The notes under the pieces were generated by a model that was given only the letters and a program-made list of their open reading frames with translations, ran no database searches and was not told the DNA's origin. A stretch of DNA of 64,000 nt. It comes from Imhoffiella purpurea (GTDB lineage: Bacteria > Pseudomonadota > Gammaproteobacteria > Chromatiales > Chromatiaceae). The translations under genes and the position numbers were made by a program. Below are positions 16,781 to 26,391 of this stretch, one piece after another (position 1 is the stretch's first letter; each line of letters opens with the position of its first letter). The stretch covers positions 1 through 64,000 of the forward strand of contig NZ_AONC01000035.1 in the NCBI RefSeq assembly GCF_000585215.1. The letters are read 5' to 3'.

Positions 16781-17625
16781 TCCCCGCCGGACTCGCCCGC
16801 ACCCTGGCCTGGACGCTCGCGATCCTCACGGCGCTCCTCGCGTCGCCGGCGCGGGCCGACCTCCTCGCCGAGATCGAACAACGCGGCACCCTGATCGTTG
16901 GCGTCAAGGCGGACGTGCCGTCCTGGGGTCTGCTCGACAAGGCGAGCGGCCGCATCATCGGCCTGGAACCCGACCTCGCCAAGGATCTGGCCGAGCGACT
17001 GGGCGTCGATCTCGAGCTGGTCCCGGTCTTATCGGCCGACCGCGTATCGGCGCTCGAGAGACGCCGCGTCGACGTGGTGATCGCCACGCTCAACCAGACC
17101 CCCGAGCGCAGCAAGCAGCTGGCCCTCGTCTCGCCGAGCTACTACGAATCCGGCGCCAGCCTGCTGACACGCCGCAAGGACGGCTTCAACGACTGGTCCG
17201 AGCTGCGCAACCGGCGCATCTGCTCGCGTCGCGGATCCTTCTACAACCGCCCCATCGCCGTCGAGTACGGGGCCGATATCGTGGCCCTCTACAGCGCCGA
17301 GATCGCCCTGGCTGCGCTGCGGGACGGACGTTGCGACGGCTTTCTCGGCGACACGGCGGTGTTCGGGTTGATGCTGCAGGACCCGGCGATGGCCGCGCGC
17401 TACGAAATGACCCTGCCGGCACTCAATCCGACGGGCTGGGCGGTCGCGCTGCGCCGGGAAGAGCGCGGCGGCCGACTGGAGAATCTCATCTCCGAAACCA
17501 TCATCGATTGGCTCAGCAGCGGGCTGATTGGACGACTGGAGGACAAATGGGGCATTCCACGCTCGGACTTCAGCCGCCGAATGGAGGCCTACTGGAGCGA
17601 GCACTCACAGAGGAAGAACCACTGA
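16777..17625 (+). CDS. periplasmic amino-acid-type solute-binding protein (SBP_bac_3)
   Basis: 282 residues with a signal peptide (about 1-27, ending ASPARA) and a family 3 binding fold: IEQRGTLIVGVKADVPSWGLLD, IIGLEPDLAKDLAERLGVDLELVPV, and ERRRVDVVIATLNQTPERSKQLALVSPSYYESG. The start ATG at 16777 has AGGAGG upstream and overlaps the phosphatase stop. No ABC permease or ATPase gene is present here, so it either hands its ligand to a secondary transporter (the symporter gene two genes on) or to the Cache sensor. The ligand is probably an amino acid; this cannot be read from sequence. Confidence 0.85.
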   Translation: MIPAGLARTLAWTLAILTALLASPARADLLAEIEQRGTLIVGVKADVPSWGLLDKASGRIIGLEPDLAKDLAERLGVDLELVPVLSADRVSALERRRVDVVIATLNQTPERSKQLALVSPSYYESGASLLTRRKDGFNDWSELRNRRICSRRGSFYNRPIAVEYGADIVALYSAEIALAALRDGRCDGFLGDTAVFGLMLQDPAMAARYEMTLPALNPTGWAVALRREERGGRLENLISETIIDWLSSGLIGRLEDKWGIPRSDFSRRMEAYWSEHSQRKNH

Positions 17626-18614
17626 TGCCAACAGCCTTCGGCAAGACCAGGGCATCGGGATCCGTGCCCGGACGAGGCCACTGGCACCTGATCCTCGGGC
17701 TGATTCTGGCCGGCCTGACACTGGTCGCAACGGCCCGGCCCGGTTCCGCCCAGGAGCCCTCGTCGGCGGCCGAGGGTCGCCCGGATCTGGCCCCGGATAT
17801 CGCGCGAATCGTCGATCGAGGTGAGCTGATCGTCGCAATGGCCGACATGAACACCCCGCCGTTCTTCTACCGGCAGGGCGATGATCTCGCGGGGCTCGAG
17901 GTGGACATGGCCAGGGAGCTGGCCAGAGAGCTTCGGGTCGGAATCCGCTTCGACCGCAGCGCCAAGACCTTCAACGACGTGATCGACGTGGTGGCCGGAG
18001 GGAAGGCCGATCTCGGCATCAGCAAGCTGTCCCGCACCCTGAGCCGGGCCGGGAAGGTCCGCTTCTCGGACCCCTATCTGCGACTGCACCACGCGCTCGC
18101 CTTCAATCGCCTGGCGCTCGCGCGGATGGCGATGGACACCCCCATCCCGAGCATCGTCCGCAATTTCCGGGGATCTCTGGGCGTGATCGCCGATTCGTCT
18201 TTCGCCGACTTCGCCAAGCGACACTTCCCCCAGGCGAGCATTCGCACCTATTCCAGCTGGCCCGAGGTGGTCGCGGCCGTTCGCTCCGGGGAGGTCGTCG
18301 GCGCCTATCGGGACGAATTCGAGATCAAGCGCCTGATCACCAGCAATCCGACCATCGCCCTGACGCTGCGCACCGTGACGCTCACGGACCTGGAGGACAC
18401 CCTGGGCATCGCCGTCGGCGCCGACTCGCCCGTGCTCCTGGATCTGGTCAATCTCTTTCTCGCCCAGCGCCAGGAGAAGCTCACCATCGACAAGGTCCTG
18501 GATGCGGTCAAACCCTATCGCAACAACCGACCGGCAGCGCCTTCCATGAACCCCATCCCTGACCTCGCGGGCATGGATCGGGATACAGACAGCAAGCAAG
18601 AGCGCGACCGTTAG
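17625..18614 (+). CDS. second periplasmic amino-acid-type solute-binding protein
   Basis: 329 residues, also family 3. The signal peptide is preceded by a basic tail (hydrophobic core LILGLILAGLTLVA, probable cut after GSAQ). The fold is shown by IVDRGELIVAMADMNTPPFFYRQGDDLAGLEVDMARELARELRVGIRF and VVAGGKADLGISKLSRTLSRAGKVRFSDPYLRLHHAL. The C-terminus carries an extra hydrophilic tail of about 40 residues. The start overlaps the stop of the first binding protein by one base (TGATG). Two unlike binding proteins in tandem without ABC genes is unusual and points to coupling with the symporter that follows. Confidence 0.85.
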   Translation: MPTAFGKTRASGSVPGRGHWHLILGLILAGLTLVATARPGSAQEPSSAAEGRPDLAPDIARIVDRGELIVAMADMNTPPFFYRQGDDLAGLEVDMARELARELRVGIRFDRSAKTFNDVIDVVAGGKADLGISKLSRTLSRAGKVRFSDPYLRLHHALAFNRLALARMAMDTPIPSIVRNFRGSLGVIADSSFADFAKRHFPQASIRTYSSWPEVVAAVRSGEVVGAYRDEFEIKRLITSNPTIALTLRTVTLTDLEDTLGIAVGADSPVLLDLVNLFLAQRQEKLTIDKVLDAVKPYRNNRPAAPSMNPIPDLAGMDRDTDSKQERDR

Positions 18615-18634
18615 CGAGACGCTCGCCTCATCGG

Positions 18635-19963
18635 ATGACCAACATGCATGCGCAAAAAAAGCAGCCGCCACGCCGCCTGATCGACCTGGCCCTGAGTCCC
18701 TGGCTGATCCTCCTGAGCATGGGGGGAGGTCTGGCCTTCGGCACCTATATGCCCGAGATGTCGCTCAACCTGGGCTTCGTCGGAGAGGTCTATCTGGACC
18801 TGATGAAGATGGTCGTGCTGCCCTTCATGCTGTCGGCCGTCATTCTCAGCACCCAGCGTCTCATCCAGGAGGGCCGCAGCGGACGTCTCTTCGGCCGGCT
18901 CGTGATCGTGTTCGCCGGTTTCTCGGTCGTCTCGGTGCTGGTCGCGATCGGCATCATGCTCGTCATGCAGCCGGGCGCCGACCTGACGCCGCAGACCATG
19001 AGCAGTTTCGGCGAGATCGTCGGCGGCGACCTGGATTCGAACAACCTCTCCATGACGCTCAACGGCGAGGACCAGCAGTCCGAGTCCAGCGCCATGGGAT
19101 TCGAACAGCTGCTGCTGAGCCTGGTGCCCTCCAACATCTTTTCCGCCCTGGTCAACGACGACACCCTCAAGATCCTGGTCTTCTCGCTGCTCATCGGTCT
19201 CGCCGTCGGCCATGTGACCAAGGACGCATCGGATACCTTCGGCAAGACGCTCGAGGCCCTCTACGAGGGCTGCCAGATGCTGATGCGCTGGATGACCTAT
19301 CTGCTCCCGCTGGTCCTCTTCTGCATGACCGCCGGCCAGCTGGCCGAGACGGGCGTGGGCCCCCTGCTGGCCATGATGCAATTCGTGGCCGCCTTTTCGG
19401 CCGCCTCGCTCATCGTGCTGATACTGACCTTCTGGATCATCTGGTTCCGCGCCAACGTGACGCTGGGCCAGGCGGCCATGGCCATGAAAGGACCCTTCGC
19501 GCTCGCGGTCGCCACCCGCAACAGCGTCATCTGCATGCCGATCATGATCGAGTCGCTCATCGAGCGACTCGGCTTCGCGCGCTCCCAGGTCGAGCTACTG
19601 GTCCCGCTCAGCGTCTCGCTGCTGCGTATCGGCCCCATGGTCTATTACGCCTGCGCCACGCTCTTCATCGCCCAGCTCTACGGCATTCAGCTCAGCATCA
19701 CCGAACTGGCCCTGGTGGTGACCGCCTCGGTGATGGCCGGATTCGCCTCCGCCGGCATGACGGGTCTGGCGGTCGTCTCGCTGATCGGCGTCTCGTGCGG
19801 CTATCTGGGGCTGCCCTTCGAGGCCGCCTTCATGCTGTTCCTGGCCGTGGACCCCATCTGCGACCTGCTGCGCACGCTGGTGCTGGTGCTCGCGAACATG
19901 GCGTCCGTGACGCTCATGACCACGCGCCCCGAGCCGATGCCGGAGGACGCATGCCCTGTCTAG
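18635..19963 (+). CDS. dicarboxylate/amino acid:cation symporter (DAACS, GltP/SLC1 type)
   Basis: 442 residues, about eight helices plus re-entrant loops. Family features: the opening helix LILLSMGGGLAFG, the conserved LDLMKMVVLPFMLSAVILS, the serine-poor first re-entrant hairpin region LAVATRNSVICMPIMIESLIERL, and the closing GTxG-like PFEAAFMLFLAVDPICDLLRTLVLVLANMASVTLM. The family takes up glutamate, aspartate or C4-dicarboxylates with Na+ or H+. Some canonical residues (the NMDGT motif) are not evident, so substrate is open. The next gene, an Asp/Glu racemase, starts inside its last 13 bases, which suggests the substrate is an acidic amino acid. Confidence 0.85.
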   Translation: MTNMHAQKKQPPRRLIDLALSPWLILLSMGGGLAFGTYMPEMSLNLGFVGEVYLDLMKMVVLPFMLSAVILSTQRLIQEGRSGRLFGRLVIVFAGFSVVSVLVAIGIMLVMQPGADLTPQTMSSFGEIVGGDLDSNNLSMTLNGEDQQSESSAMGFEQLLLSLVPSNIFSALVNDDTLKILVFSLLIGLAVGHVTKDASDTFGKTLEALYEGCQMLMRWMTYLLPLVLFCMTAGQLAETGVGPLLAMMQFVAAFSAASLIVLILTFWIIWFRANVTLGQAAMAMKGPFALAVATRNSVICMPIMIESLIERLGFARSQVELLVPLSVSLLRIGPMVYYACATLFIAQLYGIQLSITELALVVTASVMAGFASAGMTGLAVVSLIGVSCGYLGLPFEAAFMLFLAVDPICDLLRTLVLVLANMASVTLMTTRPEPMPEDACPV

Positions 19964-20685
19964 GCGTACTCGGCGGCATGGGGCCGGCGGCGACCGTGGA
20001 CTTCATGTCCAAGCTCGTCGCCCTGACCCCGGCCTCGCACGATCAGGAGCACCTTCCGGTCCTCGTGGCCAGCCTGCCTCAGATCCCGGACCGCAGTGCC
20101 GCGATCCTGGGACAGGGCAAGGATCCGCTGCCCGCGCTCCTCGAGGGTCTGCGTTTGCTCAATCAGGCCGGGGTGGGACTCATCACGATCCCCTGTGCCA
20201 CATCGCATCATTGGTACGACAATCTGAGCGCGCAGAGCAAGGCCCCCATCCTGCATATCGCCCGAGCCACAGCGCAACGGATCGCACAGGGCGGGCATGC
20301 GATGCTTCTCGCCACGCGCGGAACCATCGCCTCGGGGTTCTTTCGCGATGAGCTGATCGCGCAAGGCATGACGGTCGAGATTCCGGATCCGGAAACGGAA
20401 CAGATCACGGTCGACGACTGCATCCGTCTCGTCAAGGAAGGCAGGGCGCCATCCGCGAACCAGTTGATGGAACGATTGCTGGAACGGGCCGATGCGCGGG
20501 GAATCCGCACCTTCATCCTTGGCTGTACCGAGCTGCCGCTCGCCGCCCGAGGGATCGCCCGGGATGGTCTGACCCTGATCGACAGCACCCTGGAACTGGC
20601 ACGCCAGGCCGTCGAGCACGGCCTGAGGCAGGGCTGGAACAGACAGCCGATCGTCGACGTCCCCATGATCGATCATCCTGGATGA
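19951..20685 (+). CDS. aspartate/glutamate racemase family protein
   Basis: 244 residues. The start is [19 protein letters not shown], typical of aspartate racemases. Both catalytic cysteines are present: C82 in PCATSHHW and C192 in LGCTELPLA. It would interconvert L- and D-aspartate or glutamate in the cytoplasm without cofactor. The ATG at 19951 follows CGGAGG and overlaps the symporter gene by 13 bases; the stop overlaps the next gene by 4. The coupling to a symporter and two binding proteins suggests uptake and use of an acidic D- or L-amino acid. Confidence 0.88.
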   Translation: MPCLGVLGGMGPAATVDFMSKLVALTPASHDQEHLPVLVASLPQIPDRSAAILGQGKDPLPALLEGLRLLNQAGVGLITIPCATSHHWYDNLSAQSKAPILHIARATAQRIAQGGHAMLLATRGTIASGFFRDELIAQGMTVEIPDPETEQITVDDCIRLVKEGRAPSANQLMERLLERADARGIRTFILGCTELPLAARGIARDGLTLIDSTLELARQAVEHGLRQGWNRQPIVDVPMIDHPG

Positions 20686-21638
20686 CCTATTCCCTGCGCA
20701 AGCGCGTCCTCGTCACCGGCGGAGCGGGCTTCCTCGGCAGCCACCTCTGCGAACGCCTGCTCGCCGATGGCCATGACGTGCTCTGTATCGACAACTTCTT
20801 CACCGGCACCAAGGAGAACATCGCCCACCTGCTCGACAACCCCTTTTTCGAGCTGATGCGCCACGACGTCACCTTCCCGCTCTACGTCGAGGTCGACGAG
20901 ATCTACAACCTGGCCTGTCCGGCATCGCCGATCCACTACCAGCTCGACCCGGTGCAGACCACCAAGACCAGCGTGCACGGGGCCATCAACATGCTCGGTC
21001 TGGCCAAGCGATTGAAGGCCAAGATCTTTCAGGCATCGACCAGCGAGGTCTATGGCGATCCGGCCATCCATCCTCAGCCAGAACATTACTGGGGCAACGT
21101 CAACCCCATCGGCCCCCGCTCCTGCTATGACGAAGGCAAGCGCTGCGCCGAGACGCTCTTCTTCGATTACCGACGCCAGCACGGACTCCGGGTCAAGGTC
21201 GCCCGCATCTTCAACACCTACGGCCCGCGAATGCATCCGAACGACGGACGGGTGATCTCCAACTTCATCGTTCAGGCACTACGCAACGAGCCGATCACGG
21301 TCCACGGCGACGGGAACCAAACGCGCTCGTTCTGCTATGTCGATGATCTGATCGCGGGTTTCCTGCGACTGATGGACAGCCCGGATACGTTCGCAGGCCC
21401 CGTGAATCTGGGCAATCCCGAAGAATTCACCATGATCGAGGTGGCCGAGACCATTCGCAACCTGACCGGATCGCGCTCGTCGCTGGTGCAACAGCCGCTT
21501 CCGGCCGACGATCCTCGCCAGCGCAAACCCGACATCGGCCTGGCACGCTCGGCACTCGGCTGGGAACCCGAGGTGCCCCTAGGGGACGGGCTGAAACCGA
21601 CCATCGCCTATTTCGAGCGGTTGCTAAGACGGGTCTAG
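20682..21638 (+). CDS. UDP-glucuronate decarboxylase (UDP-xylose synthase) type SDR epimerase
   Basis: 318-residue extended short-chain dehydrogenase. The NAD loop is [11 protein letters not shown] (11-21), the acidic second-strand end is [13 protein letters not shown], and the active site pair is Y149xxxK153 in SCYDEGKR, with the UXS-typical [11 protein letters not shown] and [19 protein letters not shown] and the C-terminal [14 protein letters not shown]. These match UDP-xylose synthase, which makes UDP-xylose from UDP-glucuronate for polysaccharides. It overlaps the racemase gene by ATGA although its role looks unrelated, so the coupling may be accidental. Confidence 0.9.
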   Translation: MTYSLRKRVLVTGGAGFLGSHLCERLLADGHDVLCIDNFFTGTKENIAHLLDNPFFELMRHDVTFPLYVEVDEIYNLACPASPIHYQLDPVQTTKTSVHGAINMLGLAKRLKAKIFQASTSEVYGDPAIHPQPEHYWGNVNPIGPRSCYDEGKRCAETLFFDYRRQHGLRVKVARIFNTYGPRMHPNDGRVISNFIVQALRNEPITVHGDGNQTRSFCYVDDLIAGFLRLMDSPDTFAGPVNLGNPEEFTMIEVAETIRNLTGSRSSLVQQPLPADDPRQRKPDIGLARSALGWEPEVPLGDGLKPTIAYFERLLRRV

Positions 21639-21694
21639 CGACACCATCATGCCCGGCCCAGACCGCGCGCCATTTTTCGACGCCGACCTGAATC

Positions 21695-22447
21695 TCAACG
21701 CCGAAAGAACCCCCGCCCCCGCAAGAACTCCAGCAGTCCCTCGCGCTTCTTGCCCTGAAGCGCAGCGGCGGTGGTAACGGACCAGTTCCCCGAGCGGCGA
21801 TTGGTCGGACGAGCGCTGTAATACTCGGCCATGCGCGCGTCGTAATCGGCCATGGTCTGGGGGAGCGGATCGCGATAGACGTCCTGATGCAGGATCACCT
21901 GACGCGGAAGACGCGGCTTGACCAGCGGATCGTCGGCCGGCCAACCGAGACAGAGGCCGAACAGAGGAGCCACCAGATCGGGCAGTTCCAGCAGCTCGGC
22001 GACCCGATCCGGATCGTTGCGGATCGCCCCGATGAAGACGCAGCCCAGACCCAGGGACTCGGCGGCCAGGGAAAGATTCTGCGCCATGAGGGCGACGTCG
22101 ATGACCGAGGTCAGGGCGTGCTCGGAATAGCCCTCCAGCTCACCCTGGCCCGTTTCGCGACAGGCCGCATCGGCCCGTCTCAGATCGGCGCAGAAGACCA
22201 GAAACTCGGCCGCCTACTCGACCCAGCTCTGCCCTCCAGCGAGCGCGGCGATGGCGCTGCGCGACTCGGTCCGGATCACACGCACGACCGAGTAGGCCTG
22301 GATGAAGTTGGACGAGGCCGCCGACTGTCCGGCCTGGATCAAGAGATCGAGCATCTCGGGCGGAATGGAGGCGGAGGTAAAGGCGCGGATCGAACGGTGC
22401 GCCAACTGCTGGGCGATGACGGGAGAGGATACCGGACCGGAATACAT
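21695..22447 (-). pseudogene. NfsA-type NADPH-dependent nitroreductase with in-frame amber stop
   Basis: The frame encodes a 250-residue FMN nitroreductase of the NfsA/FRP group: LAHRSIRAFTSASIPPEMLDLLIQAGQSAASSNFIQAYSVVRV, then QNLSLAAESLGLGCVFIGAIRN and PLFGLCLGWPADDP. Codon 78 (22214-22216 on the plus strand) is TAG in a place where the family usually has Gln (WV-E/A-Q-AAEF); a single C to T change explains it. The frame continues cleanly for another 172 codons. It may be a recent nonsense mutation, a sequencing error, or rarely read through. The family reduces flavins, quinones and nitro compounds. Confidence 0.8.
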
Positions 22448-22500
22448 GGGCGACGAGGCTCCCGAGGGATTGGAGAATGGGCAGGAGGGAGGCGGGATCG

Positions 22501-22525
22501 GTGCCGCGCCGACGGGACGCGGCAC
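22501..22525 (-). terminator. hairpin downstream of bamC
   Basis: Perfect 8-bp inverted repeat GTGCCGCG / CGCGGCAC with a 9-base loop, 9 bases past the bamC stop. No T run follows on the minus strand. It also contains a GTG that would extend the nitroreductase frame, which I think is not a real start. Confidence 0.45.
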
Positions 22526-22534
22526 CGATTCGGA

Positions 22535-23746
22535 TCAGCGCATATTCTCCTGCAGCAAACGGATGATGCGCTGGGCGCCCTCGGTGCGGTCGGGCTCGCC
22601 CTCGGCATCGAGCACGCTCACCCTGGATTCGGTATCGTTGCCCGTCACCTTGATCCGATACTGACGAACCTCGTCATCCTTACCCTTGCCGCGCCAGAAG
22701 GCCATGCGCGAGAAGAAGCCGGGTTTCTCCTCCTTCCCCGGAGGCGGCGCGGCCATGGTGGCCCCCGCATCCCGACCGGAATAGCGCACGTAGTAGAGGC
22801 CGTCCGACTGATTGCGGTCCTCGACCGCGAAACCGGCCCGATCGAGCGCCGTCCCGGTCAGACGCCAGGCGCGCCGGTATTCCTGCGGGATCACCAGCAC
22901 GGGCAGACCGCCCTGGGTCTCGAGCCGACCCACGGGCGCCTGGGAGGCAGACCCGGACGGGGCCGAGGTCGCAGCGGCCGCGGTCCCCTGAGGCGCCCCC
23001 AGATAGACCATGAGACGCCTCAGCATCTCGGCCTCCTTCTCGGTATCCGTTCCGCTCGGCTCCCAGATGGTGCGGCTGCCGTCGCCGATGGCGTTGGTCA
23101 CCAGCTTCTCGGCCATGCCGCGGTGGGTGAGATGGATATCCGTCGTCCCCGACTTCCGGCCCTCCTCGATGCGCAATGTGTACTGGTCGCGGGTGGAGGT
23201 CGAATAGACCCCCTCGACCACCTTGCTCATCATGCGGGTCACGAAGTCCTTGCGGATCTCGGCGCGGTTGTCGAGCCAGTCGGTGCGCATGACGCCGACC
23301 GCCGGATCCTGCTCGACCAGCAGAATGCCCTGCTGACGCCAGAAGTCCATCACCCGCGGCCAGACCTGACCGGGCGAGCCGTCGACCTGGAGCCAGCGGT
23401 CGTCGCCGCTGCGCTCGAGCTCGACGTTCGACGTCGTCGGCAGCACGTCTCCCCTGTCGGCGACCTGGCGGCGATGCTCGCGACTGCCGCTATATTCGGA
23501 GTAGGTCGTGGGCTCGCCGGCGGCACCCGGGATGTCCAGCGCGTCGTCGAAGGTCCCGGACGTCAGATCCGGCGGGACCTCCAGATTCTCGCTGGCCTCG
23601 CGCTGCTTCTTATAGACGAGACGCTGATCGGGAACGGCATCCTTGAGGTCGGTCGAGCAACCCTGGAACAGAGACACCAGGAATAGAACGGCCAGCGCAC
23701 CGACGAATCCGAACTCGGGTCTCGAGACGGGCGACCTCTCATTCAT
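22535..23746 (-). CDS. bamC: outer membrane assembly lipoprotein BamC
   Basis: 403 residues from ATG 23746. The lipobox is LFQGC at the end of a signal peptide (GFVGALAVLFLVSLFQGC). After it comes the BamC N-terminal segment that contacts BamD (YKKQREASENLEVPPDLT), two helix-grip domains (residues about 95-215 and 280-400) and a flexible Ala/Ser/Pro linker between. BamC is an accessory subunit of the BAM complex that inserts outer membrane proteins. The frame stays open to 23800, giving an N-terminal extension made of repeated short DNA motifs that is probably not translated. It follows dapA on the same strand, the classical gammaproteobacterial pair. Confidence 0.92.
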   Translation of the reverse strand: MNERSPVSRPEFGFVGALAVLFLVSLFQGCSTDLKDAVPDQRLVYKKQREASENLEVPPDLTSGTFDDALDIPGAAGEPTTYSEYSGSREHRRQVADRGDVLPTTSNVELERSGDDRWLQVDGSPGQVWPRVMDFWRQQGILLVEQDPAVGVMRTDWLDNRAEIRKDFVTRMMSKVVEGVYSTSTRDQYTLRIEEGRKSGTTDIHLTHRGMAEKLVTNAIGDGSRTIWEPSGTDTEKEAEMLRRLMVYLGAPQGTAAAATSAPSGSASQAPVGRLETQGGLPVLVIPQEYRRAWRLTGTALDRAGFAVEDRNQSDGLYYVRYSGRDAGATMAAPPPGKEEKPGFFSRMAFWRGKGKDDEVRQYRIKVTGNDTESRVSVLDAEGEPDRTEGAQRIIRLLQENMR

Positions 23747-23776
23747 GATGCCCAGCCTGTTGACAATACTCAACAT

Positions 23777-23806
23777 GTTCACATTGCCGATCCTGTTCAC
23801 ATTGCT
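23777..23806. repeat. 12-bp direct repeat between dapA and bamC
   Basis: The 12-mer TGTTCACATTGC occurs at 23777-23788 and 23795-23806 (18-base period), with related partial copies towards 23760. It lies just upstream of the bamC start. It may be a regulator site or simply a small local duplication. Confidence 0.4.
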
Positions 23807-23839
23807 GTTCCTGAAAAACTCCCGTTGGGAAGGGCGTGC

Positions 23840-24715
23840 TCAGCGCAGGCCGGCCCGCTCCATCGCATGACGGACACGCGCATGGTATTCCTCGGAAAGC
23901 CGCGTCAACGGCAGACGGATGCCGCTCGGACAGAGCCCCAGCTCGGCCGCCGCCCATTTGACGGGGATCGGGTTGGATTGGACGAAGAGCTCGCGATGCA
24001 GCGGATCGAGCTCCTGATTGACGGAGAGGGCGCGCTCGCGATCCCCTGACAGCGCCGCCTCGCACATGAGGTGCATCTTGTGCGGCGCGACATTGGCGGT
24101 CACCGAGATGACCCCGTCGCCGCCGAGCAGCATGAAATCGCAGGCGGTCGCGTCGTCGCCGCTGTAGAGGGCGAAATCCGCGCCGCAGCCCTCGCGCAGA
24201 GTGGCCACCCGGCTCAGATCGCCCGTGGCCTCCTTGAGTCCGACGATATTCTCGACCTCGGCCAGGCGGACGACGGTCTCGGGCAGCATGTCGCAGGCCG
24301 TGCGCCCGGGGACATTGTAGAGGATCTGCGGGATGTCGACGGCCTCGGCCACCGCCTTGTAGTGCAGATAGAGCCCTTCCTGGGTGGGCTTGTTGTAATA
24401 GGGCGTCACCAGCAGGGCGGCATCGGCCCCGGCATCCTTGGCGCAGCGGGTCAGGGCGATGGCCTCGGTGGTCGAATTGGCCCCCGTCCCGGCGATCACG
24501 GGCAGACGTCCGGCCGCGAACTCGACCGTGCGGGCGATGACGTGGCAATGCTCGTCCTCGTCCAGGGTCGCGGACTCGCCGGTCGTGCCCACGGCCACGA
24601 TCGCCGACGTCCCCTCGGAGACATGGAAATCGACGAGACGTTTCAGGCCGGCGTCGTCGATCCCACCATCCGGATGCATTGGCGTGATAAGCGCAACGAG
24701 GCTGCCGCGAAACAT
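23840..24715 (-). CDS. dapA: 4-hydroxy-tetrahydrodipicolinate synthase
   Basis: 291-residue class I aldolase that condenses pyruvate and aspartate semialdehyde in lysine and diaminopimelate synthesis. Key residues are all visible: T44 and T45 in VGTTGES, Y133 in ILYNVPGRT and the Schiff-base lysine K161 in VGLKEATGD. The length is standard. It is followed on the same strand by bamC, as in most gammaproteobacteria. Confidence 0.97.
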   Translation of the reverse strand: MFRGSLVALITPMHPDGGIDDAGLKRLVDFHVSEGTSAIVAVGTTGESATLDEDEHCHVIARTVEFAAGRLPVIAGTGANSTTEAIALTRCAKDAGADAALLVTPYYNKPTQEGLYLHYKAVAEAVDIPQILYNVPGRTACDMLPETVVRLAEVENIVGLKEATGDLSRVATLREGCGADFALYSGDDATACDFMLLGGDGVISVTANVAPHKMHLMCEAALSGDRERALSVNQELDPLHRELFVQSNPIPVKWAAAELGLCPSGIRLPLTRLSEEYHARVRHAMERAGLR

Positions 24716-24903
24716 GCTCGAACTCCACTAAATGAATGCAAAGGGCGAAAGACCGCATGGTAGCTTGCGCGACCATCGGGACACAACCGAAGCAATCTGC
24801 AGAAGAACGGAGACGGAGAGTCCCCGGAGGGTCGCGATGGTCGGACCCGAGATCCGCGACCCCTTCACCAGGCTCGCTCCCCCGATCCGGCCATCGGATC
24901 GCA

Positions 24904-26343
24904 TCAGACGAAGGCGGATTGACAGAGCGTCAGGAGCGCCGCCGGGAACATACCTAGGGCCAAAAGCGAGAGACCGTTGAACGTCATGGCAACGCGCACG
25001 CCGCCGGTCGTCGCCAAGACAGGGGCGTCCTCGGCGGGCTTGTCGAAATAGATGTATTTGACCACCCGCAGATAATAGAAGGCGCCGATGATGGAGAAGA
25101 AGACGGCGACCAGGGCCAGCCAGACCATGTCGATCCGCACCACGGCCTCCAGCACCAGCAGCTTGGCCATGAAGCCCACGGTCGGCGGCACGCCGGCCAT
25201 GGAGAACATGACCAGCGCCATCATGGCCGCGTACCAGGGGTCGCGGTCGTTCAGCCCCTTGAGATCCTCCAGACGCTCGGCGTCGAAACCGGTCCGGCTG
25301 AGGATGATGAGGATGCCGAAGGCGCCGGTCGCCATGACCGCGTAGACGATCGAATAGAACATGGCCGCCGCATAGCCCTGATCCGACCCCGCGAGCAGAC
25401 CCAGGAAGATGAAGCCCACGTGCGAGATGGTCGAATAGGCGAGCATGCGCTTGATGTTGGACTGGGCGATGGCGACCAGATTGCCGAGCCCCATCGAGAG
25501 CACCGCCAGGATGACCAGCATGTCGCGCCAGTCGGCGTGCAGGCCCTGCATGGCGTCGATCAGGATACGGACGGCCAGCGCGAAGGCCGCGATCTTGGGC
25601 GCGCTGCCGAGGATGAGCACAGCCGGGGTGGGCGCGCCCTCGTAGATGTCTGGCACCCACATATGGAAGGGCACGGCGCCGAACTTGAAGCCGATGCCGA
25701 TCACCATGAAGACGATGCCGAACACCAGGACCTTGTTGGACATGCCCTGCTCGGCGATGGCCTGGGCGACCGGACCCAGCTCGATCGAGCCGGTGGCGCC
25801 GTAGACCATGGAGATGCCGTAGAGCAGCATGCCCGAGCCCAGCGCGCCCAGCACGAAGTACTTCATGGCCGCCTCGGCCCCGCGCTTGGAGTCGCGCTCG
25901 AAGGCGACCAGGGCGTAGAGCGACAGGGCCTGGAGTTCGAGCCCCAGATAGAGGGTGAGGAAGCTGTTGGCCGAGACCATGATCAGCATGCCCAGCACGG
26001 CGAGCAGGCCCAGCACGTAGAACTCGCCGACCAGCATGCCGCGGTCCTTGAGCCAGGGACGCGCGTAGATGAAGGCCAGCAGGCTGACGACGAGGATCGC
26101 GCCCTTGAGCAGATCGCTCATGGCGTCGCGGACCAGGTTGCCGTCGAACAGGATCTGGGTCTCGCCGCCCCCGACGAAGCCGGTCAGCAGCAGGGCGACC
26201 ACCAGCCCCAGGAGCGACAGGCTGTGATTCAGCCCCTTGTTGCGCTCCTCGAGATAGAGATCCAGGACCAGCACCGTGCTCGCGGTCACCAGGACGGCGA
26301 TCTCAGGCAGGATGGGCAGCAGATTGGCGGCGTCGAATGACAT
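24904..26343 (-). CDS. nuoN: NADH-quinone oxidoreductase subunit N
   Basis: 479-residue antiporter-like membrane subunit of complex I, about 14 helices. Family landmarks: FYVLGLLAVLGMLIMVSANSFLTLYLGLELQALSLY with the key glutamate, the middle helix lysine in FGAVPFHMWVPDIYEGAPTP, and YSTISHVGFIFLGLLAG. The ATG at 26343 gives the usual start; four extra codons upstream are open but unlikely. It is the last gene of the nuo operon. Confidence 0.95.
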   Translation of the reverse strand: MSFDAANLLPILPEIAVLVTASTVLVLDLYLEERNKGLNHSLSLLGLVVALLLTGFVGGGETQILFDGNLVRDAMSDLLKGAILVVSLLAFIYARPWLKDRGMLVGEFYVLGLLAVLGMLIMVSANSFLTLYLGLELQALSLYALVAFERDSKRGAEAAMKYFVLGALGSGMLLYGISMVYGATGSIELGPVAQAIAEQGMSNKVLVFGIVFMVIGIGFKFGAVPFHMWVPDIYEGAPTPAVLILGSAPKIAAFALAVRILIDAMQGLHADWRDMLVILAVLSMGLGNLVAIAQSNIKRMLAYSTISHVGFIFLGLLAGSDQGYAAAMFYSIVYAVMATGAFGILIILSRTGFDAERLEDLKGLNDRDPWYAAMMALVMFSMAGVPPTVGFMAKLLVLEAVVRIDMVWLALVAVFFSIIGAFYYLRVVKYIYFDKPAEDAPVLATTGGVRVAMTFNGLSLLALGMFPAALLTLCQSAFV

Positions 26344-26391
26344 AGCTAGTTCCAATTCTCAATGGGGCATCGCCCGCTGAATCCGCGGGGG

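Noticed and set aside
22214-22216. Amber codon read as pyrrolysine
   Set aside because: No pyl genes or structure are visible, and the family has Gln here, one base away.
22448-22525. N-terminal extension of the nitroreductase from a GTG at 22525
   Set aside because: The GTG is part of a hairpin following bamC and the extra residues are not family-like.
23747-23800. N-terminal extension of BamC
   Set aside because: It is coded by short repeats and would place the lipoprotein signal too far inside.
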